In this document: positions 16,235 to 25,522 of the stretch, piece by piece
Layout: each line of letters begins with the position of its first letter
Numbering within the stretch: the stretch's first letter is position 1
DNA from: Bacteroidales bacterium
Lineage (GTDB): Bacteria; Bacteroidota; Bacteroidia; Bacteroidales; Muribaculaceae
Reading direction: 5' to 3'
Length of the DNA stretch: 32,652 bases
Assembly (NCBI GenBank): GCA_004555955.1
Contig: SFJG01000016.1
Location: 1-32,652, forward strand
Notes under the pieces: generated by a model
The model's database searches: none
What the model was told of the DNA's origin: nothing
What the model saw: only the letters and a program-made list of their open reading frames with translations
Translations under genes and position numbers: made by a program

Positions 16235-18415
16235 ATGGTGCAGAAAAAAGATTTGATAGCGAAACTGAAAGAATATTTCGGGTTTGCCACATTCAAGGGG
16301 AACCAAGAGGAGATAATCAACAATCTCCTCTCGGGGAACGACACATTTGTGCTAATGCCTACCGGAGGTGGCAAGTCGCTGTGTTATCAGTTGCCTTCGC
16401 TAATGATGGACGGCACAGCCATTGTAATCTCGCCATTGATAGCTCTAATGAAAAACCAAGTCGATGCGATGCGAAATTTCAGCACTGACGACGGTATTGC
16501 GCATTTCCTTAATTCTTCGCTCAATAAGTCAGCCATCGACCAAGTGAAGAATGATATTACGCTTGGAAGAACCAAACTTCTCTACGTAGCTCCTGAGTCG
16601 CTTACGAAAGAAGAAAATGTGGAATTCCTGAAAACAGTCAAAATATCATTCTACGCTGTCGACGAAGCGCATTGCATTTCGGAGTGGGGACACGATTTCC
16701 GCCCGGAATATCGGCGAATTCGCCCGATAATCAACGAACTCGGTGCCCGTCCGGTTATCGCCCTTACGGCTACAGCTACTCCGAAAGTGCAGCACGACAT
16801 TCAGAAGAATTTGGGCATGCAAAATGCCAAAGTGTTTAAGTCGTCGTTCAATCGACCGAATCTGTATTACGAAGTACGACCTAAAACGAAAAACATTGAT
16901 AAGGACATTATAAAATACATAAAATCGCAAGAAGGGAAATCAGGAATAATTTATTGTTTGAGTCGCAAAAAGGTGGAAGAGTTGACGCAGACATTGGTTG
17001 TTAACAACATCAAAGCGTTGCCATACCATGCCGGAATGGACAGCGCAGTCAGAAATGCCAACCAAGACGCTTTTTTGCTCGAAAATGTCGATGTGATTGT
17101 GGCAACAATCGCATTTGGCATGGGAATCGACAAACCGGATGTCCGATATGTAATTCATTACGACATACCAAAAAGCCTTGAGGGCTATTATCAGGAAACC
17201 GGCCGTGCCGGCAGAGACGGTGGCGAAGGGCAATGCATTGCTTTCTACACAAGCAAAGACTTGCAGAAACTCGAAAAGTTTATGCAAGGTAAGCCTATAG
17301 CCGAACAAGAGATTGGCAAGCAGTTGCTCGCCGAAACAGCTTCGTACTGTGAATCTTCGGTCTGCCGACGCAAAACTCTTCTTTACTATTTCGGTGAAGA
17401 ATATAAAGAAGATAATTGCGGTAATTGCGATAATTGTATAAACCCGAAAAAGAAATTGGAAGCGAAAGATGAACTTTGTGCGACTATCGAAACGGTAGTC
17501 GCTTTGAAGGAAAAATTTAAGACCGACTATGTGGTCGATGTGATGACAGGTAAAGAAACATCGGAGGTTAAATCGTACAAGCATAACGAACTCGAAGTGT
17601 TCGGATGTCAATACGCCGACAACGACCGACTTCTTACCGCTGTTATTCATCAAGCTATTATAGCCGGATATTTGGATAAAGATATCGAAAACTATGGTCT
17701 GCTGAAAGTGACAAAAAAAGGACTTGCGTTTTTAGATAATCCTCAATCGTTCAAAATAGTTGAAGATAACGAATATAACGAAGATGTCGAAGATGCTATA
17801 ATGAAGAGTGGCGGCTCTTGTGCCGTCGACCCGGAGCTCTATTCGATATTGAAAGATTTGCGCAAAAAAATTGCAAAACGTCTTGAGTTGCCGCCGTACG
17901 TCATTTTCCAAGACGTCTCGCTCGAAGCAATGGCTACAACTTACCCTATTTCAATCGAGGAACTTCAGACCATTCCCGGCGTTGGCGCCGGTAAGGCTCG
18001 TCGCTACGGCTTGGAATTTGTCGACGTAATCAAGCAGCACGTCGAAGAGAACGAAATCGAGCGTCCTGAAGACCTGAGAGTAAAGACTGTTGCCAACAAG
18101 AGCAAGTTAAAAATCTCGATTATTCAAGGTATCGACCGCAAAATTGCCCTCGATGAATTAGCCGAATCAAAAGGGTTGGAGTTTAACGAACTGCTCGACG
18201 AAATCGAAGCTATCGTCTATTCCGGCACTAAGATTAATATTGACTATTATATTAATGAGGTAATGGACGAGGACCATATGGAGGACATCGTCGACTACTT
18301 CAAAGAAAGCGAAAGCGACGACCTCGAATGTGCAATTCAAGAATTAGGTAGCGACTACACCGAAGACGAAATCCGCCTTGTTCGCATCAAGTTCTTGTCG
18401 GAAATGGGCAACTAA
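16235..18415 (+). CDS. recQ: ATP-dependent DNA helicase RecQ
   Basis: A 726-residue 3'-5' helicase acting in recombination and fork repair. The ATG at 16235 (MVQKKDLIAKL) is chosen because family members in the phylum start this way and because of the promoter; the ATG four codons earlier (16223) is possible. Walker A is TGGGKS (43-48) and the DEAH box is at 143-146. Motif VI is QETGRAGRDG (320-329). The RQC zinc site uses C377, C395, C398 and C401. A winged-helix region follows, then an HRDC domain (about 535-605: LRKKIAKRLELPPYVIFQD, TIPGVGAGKARRYG), and an acidic helical C-terminal extension (about 620-726). The extension makes it longer than E. coli RecQ but is common in Bacteroidota. Confidence 0.95.
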   Translation: MVQKKDLIAKLKEYFGFATFKGNQEEIINNLLSGNDTFVLMPTGGGKSLCYQLPSLMMDGTAIVISPLIALMKNQVDAMRNFSTDDGIAHFLNSSLNKSAIDQVKNDITLGRTKLLYVAPESLTKEENVEFLKTVKISFYAVDEAHCISEWGHDFRPEYRRIRPIINELGARPVIALTATATPKVQHDIQKNLGMQNAKVFKSSFNRPNLYYEVRPKTKNIDKDIIKYIKSQEGKSGIIYCLSRKKVEELTQTLVVNNIKALPYHAGMDSAVRNANQDAFLLENVDVIVATIAFGMGIDKPDVRYVIHYDIPKSLEGYYQETGRAGRDGGEGQCIAFYTSKDLQKLEKFMQGKPIAEQEIGKQLLAETASYCESSVCRRKTLLYYFGEEYKEDNCGNCDNCINPKKKLEAKDELCATIETVVALKEKFKTDYVVDVMTGKETSEVKSYKHNELEVFGCQYADNDRLLTAVIHQAIIAGYLDKDIENYGLLKVTKKGLAFLDNPQSFKIVEDNEYNEDVEDAIMKSGGSCAVDPELYSILKDLRKKIAKRLELPPYVIFQDVSLEAMATTYPISIEELQTIPGVGAGKARRYGLEFVDVIKQHVEENEIERPEDLRVKTVANKSKLKISIIQGIDRKIALDELAESKGLEFNELLDEIEAIVYSGTKINIDYYINEVMDEDHMEDIVDYFKESESDDLECAIQELGSDYTEDEIRLVRIKFLSEMGN

Positions 18416-18419
18416 TGGT

Positions 18420-19100
18420 ATGCAAGTAGTTTACGAAGACAATCATCTGATAATTGTCAACAAAGCTCCCGGCGAAATCGTGCAGGGCGATAAGACCGGC
18501 GACAAGCCGCTTGTCGACATTGTGCGCGACTATCTCAAAGAAAAATATGCCAAACCGGGCAATGTGTTTTGTGGTGTCGTTCATCGCATCGACCGCCCGG
18601 TGTGCGGTTTGGTGGTCTTTGCAAAGACGAGCAAAGCTCTGTCGCGAATGAACGAACTCTTCCAGAAACGTGAAGTAAAAAAAGTCTATTGGGCTGTGGT
18701 GAAAAATGCGCCAATCAAGCAGAGCGACACTTTGACTCATTACATCACAACTGTAGAGCGCAACAATAAATCGTATGCATCATTGCAACCTTCCGAAGGC
18801 TCTCTGAAAGCCGAGTTGGACTACCGCGTGTTGGCTCGCGGCGACAACTATTCGTTGCTGGAAGTGAATCTTCACACCGGTCGCAAGCATCAAATCCGCG
18901 TGCAACTTTCTGCAATCGGTTGCCCGATTAAAGGCGATTTGAAATACGGTTCGCGAAGGAGTAACCCCGATGGGAGCATTTCGTTGCAGTCGCATAGAAT
19001 CTCGTTTGTACATCCGGTGTCGAAACTACTTATCGACGTTGTGGCTCCGTTGCCCGACGACCGACTTTGGAAAGCGTTGGCAGACGAAATCAAAGAATAG
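18420..19100 (+). CDS. RluA-family RNA pseudouridine synthase
   Basis: A 226-residue protein that isomerises uridine to pseudouridine in rRNA or tRNA. The catalytic aspartate is Asp58 in VHRIDRPVCGL, which replaces the more usual HRLDxxTSG. Other family motifs are the opening YEDNHLIIVNKAPG, LHTGRKHQIRVQL and IGCPIKGDLKYG. It lacks an S4 RNA-binding domain. The target site cannot be told from sequence. The ATG at 18420 fits the conserved start; a further upstream in-frame start lies within recQ. It begins 4 bases after the recQ stop, so the two are co-transcribed. The 201 bases after it (19101-19301) hold only weak hairpins, T runs and the thrA promoter. Confidence 0.92.
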   Translation: MQVVYEDNHLIIVNKAPGEIVQGDKTGDKPLVDIVRDYLKEKYAKPGNVFCGVVHRIDRPVCGLVVFAKTSKALSRMNELFQKREVKKVYWAVVKNAPIKQSDTLTHYITTVERNNKSYASLQPSEGSLKAELDYRVLARGDNYSLLEVNLHTGRKHQIRVQLSAIGCPIKGDLKYGSRRSNPDGSISLQSHRISFVHPVSKLLIDVVAPLPDDRLWKALADEIKE

Positions 19101-19228
19101 GGCGGTTTCCTCTATTTTTATACCGTTTCGCCGTTTGCCTGAATTGCATTTTGTGCTAAAACTCTTCGGTTTTTGAAGAATTAAGTCGGTTTTTTTACTT
19201 GAAATTCGATAATTTCCTAAAATTGTTA

Positions 19229-19257
19229 TTGTGTTAAGTTATAAATTAGTAACTTTA
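19229..19257 (+). promoter_or_regulatory. Likely promoter of the thr operon
   Basis: TTG (19229-19231), 18 bases, then TAACTTTA (19250-19257), matching TAnnTTTG at all but the last base. Transcription would start near 19262-19265. The leader of about 40 bases holds an 8-codon mini-frame (ATG at 19270, stop at 19291-19293) but no terminator-like hairpin, so a classic attenuator is not supported. Confidence 0.45.
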
Positions 19258-19301
19258 CACAATATTTTAATGACAATACATATATTAGTATAAATATAAG
19301 G

Positions 19302-21740
19302 ATGAAAGTTTTAAAGTTTGGTGGCACCTCGGTAGGCACTGTTCAAAGCATATCGAATGTAAAAAAAATAGTTGAAAGTAGCGACGAGCAATGCATCGTT
19401 GTCGTTTCTGCGTTGGGCGGTATAACTGATTTGCTAATCAAAACAGCCAAGTTGGCATCGCTCGGTGATGTCGGTTATTTGAGTAATTATTCTCAAATAA
19501 TTGAGCGTCATAACAACGTTATTGGAGGCATAGTTGCGCCTGAGCGTCAGTTGGACGTGCGGTCGTTGACCGACCCGTTGCTTGAAGAACTTGGCAACAT
19601 ATATAGGGGAGTTGCGTTGATAAAAGACCTGTCGCAACGCACGTTAGATATCATTGTTAGCTACGGCGAGCGACTCTCGTCGGTGATTGTTAGCAATGTA
19701 ATTGATGGGGCAAAGCATTTCGATTCGCGCAATTTTATCAAAACAGAGCTGCAATTCGGCAAGCACGTTGCCGACCTCGATCTTACAAAGAGCTTGATAT
19801 GCAGCACTTTCGAGCATTTCGACGGACGTGTTGCCCTTGTGCCCGGTTTTATTTCAACCGATAAAAATACAGGGAATATTACAAACCTTGGACGTGGCGG
19901 TAGCGACTATACTGCGGCGCTTATTGCTTCGTCGCTTTCGGCATCGGTCCTCGAAATATGGACAGACGTCGACGGCTTTATGACTGCCGACCCGCGCGTC
20001 ATCAGCAATGCGTATGTCATCGATAGACTATCGTTTGTCGAGGCTATGGAGCTTTGTAATTTCGGCGCAAAAGTGATTTATCCGCCGACGATTTACCCGG
20101 TTTTCCATAAAAACATTCCAATCGTCATCAAGAACACTTTCAATCCGGAAGCTCCGGGTACTTGGATAACAAACGAAGAGCCGCCGAAATACGGCAAAGC
20201 CATTAAGGGTATATCTTCTATCAACGACACCTGCCTTATAACGGTATCGGGCTTGGGTATGGTTGGCGTTATCGGTGTGAATTCGCGCATTTTTAACGCA
20301 TTGGCAAAGAATGGCGTAAGCGTGTTCTTGGTGTCGCAAGCATCGTCGGAGCACAACACTTCGTTTGCCGTTAAAAATTGCGATGCGGATTTGGCTGTAA
20401 AAGTGCTCGAAGAGGAATTCCGTACTGAAATCAGTATGGGAGAAATTTCGAACATTGCCGCTGAGCGCGACCTGGCAACGGTTGCTATCGTGGGTGAGAA
20501 TATGAAACACACTCCCGGTATTGCCGGAAAGTTGTTCAACACCCTCGGTCGCAATGGTATCAACGTAATTGCTTGTGCACAAGGTGCTTCTGAAACGAAT
20601 ATTTCATTCGTTATAGAGTATAACAGCCTTCGCAAAGCGCTGAACGTCATCCACGATTCGTTCTTCCTATCGGAAACTCAAGTGCTCAACTTGTTTGTTG
20701 TCGGTGTCGGTCACGTTGGTCGCAATCTGCTCAAGCAAATTAAGTTGCAACAGCAGAATTTGCGCGAAAATAAAGCGTTGTCGCTCAACGTGGTAGGTAT
20801 TTCCAATTCGCGTCATTGTGTATTCGACCGAAATGGAATTGACATTGACAAATTTGAAGATATCCTCAATAATTCGCCGCTGGAGGCTAATCCGAAAACG
20901 ATTGTCGAAGAGGTGCTGAAGATGAATATTTTCAACTCGGTGTTTGTCGATTGTACGGCAAGCAAAGACGTTGCGGCGCTCTATGGAGAACTGCTGTCGC
21001 ACAACGTAAATGTTGTTGCTGCTAACAAAATTGCCGCATCGTCGGAATTCGAAAACTACCACAAACTTAAAAAAGTGGCACGCCGAAAGGATGTTAAATT
21101 CCTGTTCGAAACAAACGTCGGCGCCGGTTTGCCAATTATCAATACTATTAACAGCTTGATAAACTCCGGCGATAAAATCCTTAAAATTGAGGCTGTTATA
21201 TCAGGAACTCTAAACTACATCTTTAATGTTGTAAGCGAGACAGTTTCGCTTGGCGATGCCATAAAAATGGCAAAAGATGCCGGATATAGCGAACCGGACC
21301 CACGCGAAGATTTAAGCGGAAAAGACGTTATTCGCAAGATTGTCATTCTGTCGCGTGAAGCCGGCTATAGAGTGGAAACCGACGACGTCGACAAGCAATT
21401 GTTTATACCCGAATCGCTGTTCACAGGAACGTTAGACGAATTCTACACAAACATAAAAGCTATCGAGCCGGAGTTTGAACAGCGCCGAAAGGCTGCTGCC
21501 GACAAGGGATGCAAATTGCGTTTCGTGGCAAAACTCGAAGACGGTAAGGTCGGCGTAGGCTTGCAAGAAGTAGGGCAGAGTCACCCGTTCTATGCGCTGG
21601 AGAGTAGCAATAACGTGATATTAATTACGACGGATAGATATAAGGAATATCCAATGGAGATAAAAGGCTACGGAGCCGGCGCTGAAGTGACCGCAGCCGG
21701 TGTGTTTGCCGACATTATTAGTATAGCAAATATCAGATAA
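19302..21740 (+). CDS. thrA: Bifunctional aspartate kinase / homoserine dehydrogenase I
   Basis: An 812-residue fusion catalysing the first and third steps from aspartate to threonine, methionine and lysine. The kinase domain opens with VLKFGGTSVGT (residues 3-13) and has GRGGSDYTAALIA. Two ACT-like regulatory segments lie around residues 310-460 (CLITVSGLGMVGVIGV, TVAIVGENMKHTPGIAGKLF). The homoserine dehydrogenase domain starts near residue 463 with the NAD(P)-binding VVGVGHVGRNLL and carries SGTLNYIF and GYSEPDPREDLSGKDVIRK, including the catalytic region. Length matches E. coli ThrA. The stop overlaps the next start as TAATG, giving tight coupling. Feedback inhibition by threonine is likely but not shown. 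Confidence 0.97.
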   Translation: MKVLKFGGTSVGTVQSISNVKKIVESSDEQCIVVVSALGGITDLLIKTAKLASLGDVGYLSNYSQIIERHNNVIGGIVAPERQLDVRSLTDPLLEELGNIYRGVALIKDLSQRTLDIIVSYGERLSSVIVSNVIDGAKHFDSRNFIKTELQFGKHVADLDLTKSLICSTFEHFDGRVALVPGFISTDKNTGNITNLGRGGSDYTAALIASSLSASVLEIWTDVDGFMTADPRVISNAYVIDRLSFVEAMELCNFGAKVIYPPTIYPVFHKNIPIVIKNTFNPEAPGTWITNEEPPKYGKAIKGISSINDTCLITVSGLGMVGVIGVNSRIFNALAKNGVSVFLVSQASSEHNTSFAVKNCDADLAVKVLEEEFRTEISMGEISNIAAERDLATVAIVGENMKHTPGIAGKLFNTLGRNGINVIACAQGASETNISFVIEYNSLRKALNVIHDSFFLSETQVLNLFVVGVGHVGRNLLKQIKLQQQNLRENKALSLNVVGISNSRHCVFDRNGIDIDKFEDILNNSPLEANPKTIVEEVLKMNIFNSVFVDCTASKDVAALYGELLSHNVNVVAANKIAASSEFENYHKLKKVARRKDVKFLFETNVGAGLPIINTINSLINSGDKILKIEAVISGTLNYIFNVVSETVSLGDAIKMAKDAGYSEPDPREDLSGKDVIRKIVILSREAGYRVETDDVDKQLFIPESLFTGTLDEFYTNIKAIEPEFEQRRKAAADKGCKLRFVAKLEDGKVGVGLQEVGQSHPFYALESSNNVILITTDRYKEYPMEIKGYGAGAEVTAAGVFADIISIANIR

Positions 21741-22948
21741 TGAAACGAGTAATAATATTGGGCGATGGCATGGCTGATGAGCCTATCGAAGAGTTGGGCG
21801 GAAAAACGCCGTTGCAATATGCCGAAACGCCGACTTTCGATTGGTTGGCAAAACATTCACGTCTGGGAATGCTCAAAACGGTTCCTGCCGGATACCATCC
21901 CGGTAGCGAAGTGGCAAATATGGCTGTGCTTGGTTACGATTTAGACGAGTCGTTCGAAGGACGTGGCTCTCTGGAAGCGGCAAGTATGGGCATCGACATT
22001 CTGCCGGGCGAGATGGCTATGCGTTGTAACCTTATTTGCATCGAGAACGGATTGATAAAGAACCATTCTGCCGGTCACATATCTAACGAAGAGGCAAAGG
22101 TGTTAATCGATTACCTGAACGAGAAGTTAAGCGACGAGATTGTATCGTTCTATCCCGGTGTGTCGTATCGTCATTTGCTGAAAATCAAAGGAGGATGTAA
22201 GCACATCGAGTGTACGCCGCCGCACGACGTACCCGGAACGCCGTTCAAAGATGTACTTGTTCGGGCTTGTTCGCCGGATGCAGAACCGACAGCTGAGCTT
22301 ATCAATTCGTTGATTATCAAGTCGCAGCAACTCCTTTCGGAACATCCTGTGAACCTCAAACGTGTCTCCGAAGGCAAAGACCCGGCAAACAGCATTTGGC
22401 CGTGGTCGCCCGGCTATCGACCGAAGATGCAGACGTTGCAAGAGCGATTTGGCATCGGCTCGGGTGCGGTTATTTCTGCTGTCGATTTGATTCGCGGCAT
22501 TGGTCTTTATTCCGGGCTTCAACCGATAATCGTCGAAGGCGCAACAGGTCTGTGGAATACTAATTATGAGGGAAAAGCCGAGGCTGCCGTTAAGGCTATG
22601 AAAGAAACCGACTTTGTTTTTGTCCACGTTGAAGCCAGCGACGAAGCCGGACATGAAGGCGATGTGGCGCTGAAGGTTAAAACCATTGAATCGCTCGACC
22701 GACTTATCGCAAAACCCATTTTAGAGGCGGCGAACAAAATGCAGGAACCTGTTGCTATTGCCGTCCTTCCCGACCATCCAACCCCGTGCCGACTTCGCAC
22801 GCATTCAGCAAATCCGGTGCCGTTTATGATTTATCGCAATGGCATTACTCCGGATGGAATTGACGAATACAACGAATTTTCGGCCACGAAAGGCTCGTAC
22901 GGGACGCTTGAAGCTGATGAATTTATTAAAGAATTTTTTAAAATATGA
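21740..22948 (+). CDS. Phosphoglycerate mutase-like protein (ApgM family), probable homoserine kinase
   Basis: A 402-residue member of the alkaline phosphatase superfamily, like the archaeal-type cofactor-independent phosphoglycerate mutases. Metal-site and core motifs are ILGDGMADEPI at the start, PGYHPGSEVANMAVLGYD-like region (residues about 51-69), GHIS, SDEAGHEGDVALKVKTIE (about 296-313) and VLPDHPTPCR. It would be annotated as a mutase by similarity. However it lies between thrA and thrC, overlapping both (TAATG before, ATGA after), in exactly the place of thrB, and no GHMP-type homoserine kinase is in the operon. Related proteins in other bacteria have been linked to homoserine phosphorylation. 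Function here is inferred from context; glycolytic mutase activity remains possible. Confidence 0.85.
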   Translation: MKRVIILGDGMADEPIEELGGKTPLQYAETPTFDWLAKHSRLGMLKTVPAGYHPGSEVANMAVLGYDLDESFEGRGSLEAASMGIDILPGEMAMRCNLICIENGLIKNHSAGHISNEEAKVLIDYLNEKLSDEIVSFYPGVSYRHLLKIKGGCKHIECTPPHDVPGTPFKDVLVRACSPDAEPTAELINSLIIKSQQLLSEHPVNLKRVSEGKDPANSIWPWSPGYRPKMQTLQERFGIGSGAVISAVDLIRGIGLYSGLQPIIVEGATGLWNTNYEGKAEAAVKAMKETDFVFVHVEASDEAGHEGDVALKVKTIESLDRLIAKPILEAANKMQEPVAIAVLPDHPTPCRLRTHSANPVPFMIYRNGITPDGIDEYNEFSATKGSYGTLEADEFIKEFFKI

Positions 22949-24252
22949 GATACTATAGCACTAATAAAAAATCGCCGGTGGTTTCGTTGGCGGAAGCCGT
23001 TGTCAAAGGTCTCGCTCCCGACAAGGGTCTTTATATGCCTGAACGTATAATAGAATTGCCGACTGCATTCTTCAACAATATCGGAAACCTTTCGTTGCAA
23101 GAAATTTCGTATGTCGTTGCAAATACTCTTTTCGGCGAAGATGTCCCCTCTTCCGATTTGAAGGACATCGTATATGATGCACTCAATTTCGACATTCCGT
23201 TGGTAAAGGTTGCCGACAATAAGTATTCTCTCGAACTTTTCCATGGTCCTACTTTGGCTTTCAAAGACGTCGGGGCACGCTTTATGGCGCGCTTGCTTGG
23301 CTATTTCAATGCGCAGTCGGACGACAAACGTCCTGTCAATGTTCTCGTGGCAACATCCGGCGATACGGGAAGCGCTGTAGCTAACGGTTTCTTGGGAGTC
23401 GAAGGTGTGCGCGTATTCGTTTTGTATCCTTCCGGCAAGGTCAGTAAGATTCAGGAGTCGCAATTTACTACACTTGGCAAAAACATCTTTGCAATAGAAG
23501 TCGATGGCACGTTCGACGATTGTCAGGCTCTCGTTAAGTCGGCTTTCTTGGACGACGAACTCAATAACAGGCATAAACTGACAAGCGCAAATTCGATAAA
23601 CATTGCTCGTTTTATGCCGCAAATGTTCTATTACTTCTATGCATATGCCCAATTGGCAAAGCAAGGCGCTGACTTGTCGAACGTCGTCATTGCCGTGCCA
23701 AGCGGTAATTTCGGCAATATCACTTCCGGACTCATCGGTAAGCGAATGGGATTGCCCGTGAAACGCTTCATTGCGGCAAATAATAGAAACGACGTGTTCT
23801 TCAACTACTGCCGGACAGGCGCTTACGAGCCAAAGCCGTCGGTACAAACCATTGCTAACGCTATGGACGTAGGCAATCCGAGCAATTTTGCTCGCGTTCT
23901 CGACCTCTACGGACATTCGCATGCAGCTATCTGCAACGACATTACTTGCTATAGCTATAACGACGAGCAAATCGCTGAAACGCTGGCAGCTACCTATGCC
24001 GATAACCACTATCTTCTTGACCCGCACGGCGCTTGTGGATACCGTTCTCTTTGCGAAGGGCTCCGTCCTGACGAGGTGGGAGTATTCCTCGAAACCGCTC
24101 ATCCTGCCAAGTTTAAAGAAACCGTTGAAGGCATCATAGGCAGCGAAGTAAGCATCCCGTTACGCTTGCAAGAGTTTATGAAAGGCGAAAAAGAAACTAT
24201 AAAAATCTCGAAAGATTTTAGAGATTTCAAGAAATTACTCTTGTCTTTCTAA
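22945..24252 (+). CDS. thrC: Threonine synthase
   Basis: A 435-residue PLP enzyme turning O-phosphohomoserine into threonine. The cofactor lysine is K107 in FHGPTLAFKDVGARF. The phosphate-binding region has ATSGDTGSAVANGF, and VPSGNFGNITSGLIGKRMGLP follows. The N-terminal YYSTNKKSPVVSLAEAVVKGLAPDKGLYMPE is typical of the E. coli-like threonine synthases. Its ATG overlaps the upstream stop by 4 bases (ATGA), and a strong terminator follows 25 bases after the stop, marking the end of the operon. Confidence 0.96.
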   Translation: MRYYSTNKKSPVVSLAEAVVKGLAPDKGLYMPERIIELPTAFFNNIGNLSLQEISYVVANTLFGEDVPSSDLKDIVYDALNFDIPLVKVADNKYSLELFHGPTLAFKDVGARFMARLLGYFNAQSDDKRPVNVLVATSGDTGSAVANGFLGVEGVRVFVLYPSGKVSKIQESQFTTLGKNIFAIEVDGTFDDCQALVKSAFLDDELNNRHKLTSANSINIARFMPQMFYYFYAYAQLAKQGADLSNVVIAVPSGNFGNITSGLIGKRMGLPVKRFIAANNRNDVFFNYCRTGAYEPKPSVQTIANAMDVGNPSNFARVLDLYGHSHAAICNDITCYSYNDEQIAETLAATYADNHYLLDPHGACGYRSLCEGLRPDEVGVFLETAHPAKFKETVEGIIGSEVSIPLRLQEFMKGEKETIKISKDFRDFKKLLLSF

Positions 24253-24277
24253 AAATAAGGTCAATTCGTACTGAAAT

Positions 24278-24330
24278 AATATCCTTTGGTTCGTTTTTTA
24301 AGAAAGAACCAAAGGATATTGCTTTTTGTT
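24278..24330 (+). terminator. Intrinsic terminator of the thr operon
   Basis: A perfect 15-bp stem, AATATCCTTTGGTTC (24278-24292) with GAACCAAAGGATATT (24306-24320), a 13-base loop and a following GCTTTTTGTT. The rest of the gap to 24515 is AT-rich and holds only the next promoter. Confidence 0.9.
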
Positions 24331-24466
24331 GCACAATGTTGATAATCAGCCTATAAAAGAATGTAGATGTAAACGAGTTTGAAAATATTAACAAATCCTT
24401 TAACATTGTAAACTTAAAATACAATTAATTAACGGGATTTTTTATCGAAGTATGAGCGGTATTGGA

Positions 24467-24474
24467 TATATTTG
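24467..24474 (+). promoter_or_regulatory. Likely -7 box of the Bat operon promoter
   Basis: TATATTTG matches TAnnTTTG exactly, 41 bases ahead of the moxR ATG at 24516. A clear TTTG box 19 to 20 bases upstream is not seen. No other promoter-like match was seen in the seven gaps downstream, all under 20 bases. Confidence 0.5.
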
Positions 24475-24515
24475 CAGACAATTAAATAGATATAGTAATA
24501 AAAACAGAATAAAAA

Positions 24516-25511
24516 ATGAGTGAATCAGTTAACATCAGAGAGTTGAATGATTTAATCGCCACCAAAAGCGGAGTAGTCAACTTAGTAAACCAAGGAATGA
24601 ATCAGACCATAGTAGGTCAAAAGCATTTAGTTGACTCGTTACTGATAGCCTTATTGTCGAACGGACACATCTTGTTGGAAGGTGTGCCGGGTTTGGCAAA
24701 GACATTGGCAATCAAGACCTTGGCTTCAATCATCGATGCCAAATACAGCAGAATCCAGTTTACGCCCGACTTGCTTCCTGCCGATGTTGTCGGTACGATG
24801 ATGTACAGCGTGCAGAAAGAACAGTTTACGATAAAGAAAGGTCCGGTATTTGCAAATTTCGTTCTTGCCGACGAAATCAACCGTGCTCCGGCAAAAGTGC
24901 AAAGTGCCTTGCTTGAGGCTATGCAGGAGCGTCAAGTGACGATTGGCGATACGACATTTGCACTCGACGAGCCTTTCCTTGTGATGGCAACTCAGAACCC
25001 GATTGAACAAGAAGGTACATATCCGCTTCCCGAAGCGCAGGTCGACCGTTTCTTGCTGAAGGTCGTTATTTCTTACCCGAACAAAGAGGAAGAAAAAGCC
25101 ATTATTCGCCAAAACATCAGCAACGTAAAGCCGGAAATTAAGCCGTTGCTTTCGCCTGCCGATATTATCGATACTCAAAAGATTGTAAATCAAATTTATA
25201 TCGACGAAAAGATTGAAAAATATATCGTCGACATCGTGTTTGCAACACGTTTCCCGGCAGAATTCGGACTCTCGGAACTTCAAAGCATAATCTCTTTCGG
25301 AGCATCGCCGCGTGCATCAATCAGTTTGGCACTTGCCTCGAGAGCATACGCTTTCCTTCGCGGTCGTGGTTTCGTAATTCCGGAAGACGTGCGCGCCGTT
25401 TGCCACGATGTGCTTCGTCACCGTATCGGCTTGTCGTATGAGGCTGAAGCTAACAACATTTCTTCCGACGAGATTATAAGCACCATCCTCGATAAAGTGA
25501 TTGTTCCTTAA
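24516..25511 (+). CDS. MoxR-family AAA+ ATPase of the Bat operon
   Basis: A 331-residue cytoplasmic AAA+ protein. Walker A is GVPGLAKT (about residues 48-55), Walker B VLADEINRAP (about 117-126), and sensor 1 lies in MATQNPIEQEGTYPLPEAQVDRFLLK. MoxR ATPases act as chaperones that mature or remodel partner complexes, often with VWA proteins; here four such partners follow (DUF58, BatA, BatB, and the BatD-like proteins). It is the first gene of an eight-gene run with gaps of 1 to 15 bases. Client and exact function are unknown. Confidence 0.93.
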   Translation: MSESVNIRELNDLIATKSGVVNLVNQGMNQTIVGQKHLVDSLLIALLSNGHILLEGVPGLAKTLAIKTLASIIDAKYSRIQFTPDLLPADVVGTMMYSVQKEQFTIKKGPVFANFVLADEINRAPAKVQSALLEAMQERQVTIGDTTFALDEPFLVMATQNPIEQEGTYPLPEAQVDRFLLKVVISYPNKEEEKAIIRQNISNVKPEIKPLLSPADIIDTQKIVNQIYIDEKIEKYIVDIVFATRFPAEFGLSELQSIISFGASPRASISLALASRAYAFLRGRGFVIPEDVRAVCHDVLRHRIGLSYEAEANNISSDEIISTILDKVIVP

Positions 25512-25522
25512 TAGTTTTTGAC

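Noticed and set aside
19101..19200. Possible terminator after the pseudouridine synthase gene (TCTTC / GAAGA hairpin and T runs)
   Set aside because: The stem is only 5 bp, the T run is separated from it, and no better pairing was found.
19258..19301. Threonine attenuator ahead of thrA
   Set aside because: No terminator hairpin or run of Thr/Ile codons is seen in the leader.
22831..24102. A 423-codon frame on the minus strand within thrC
   Set aside because: Same cause; ThrC motifs on the + strand are unambiguous and the antisense protein has no recognisable motif.
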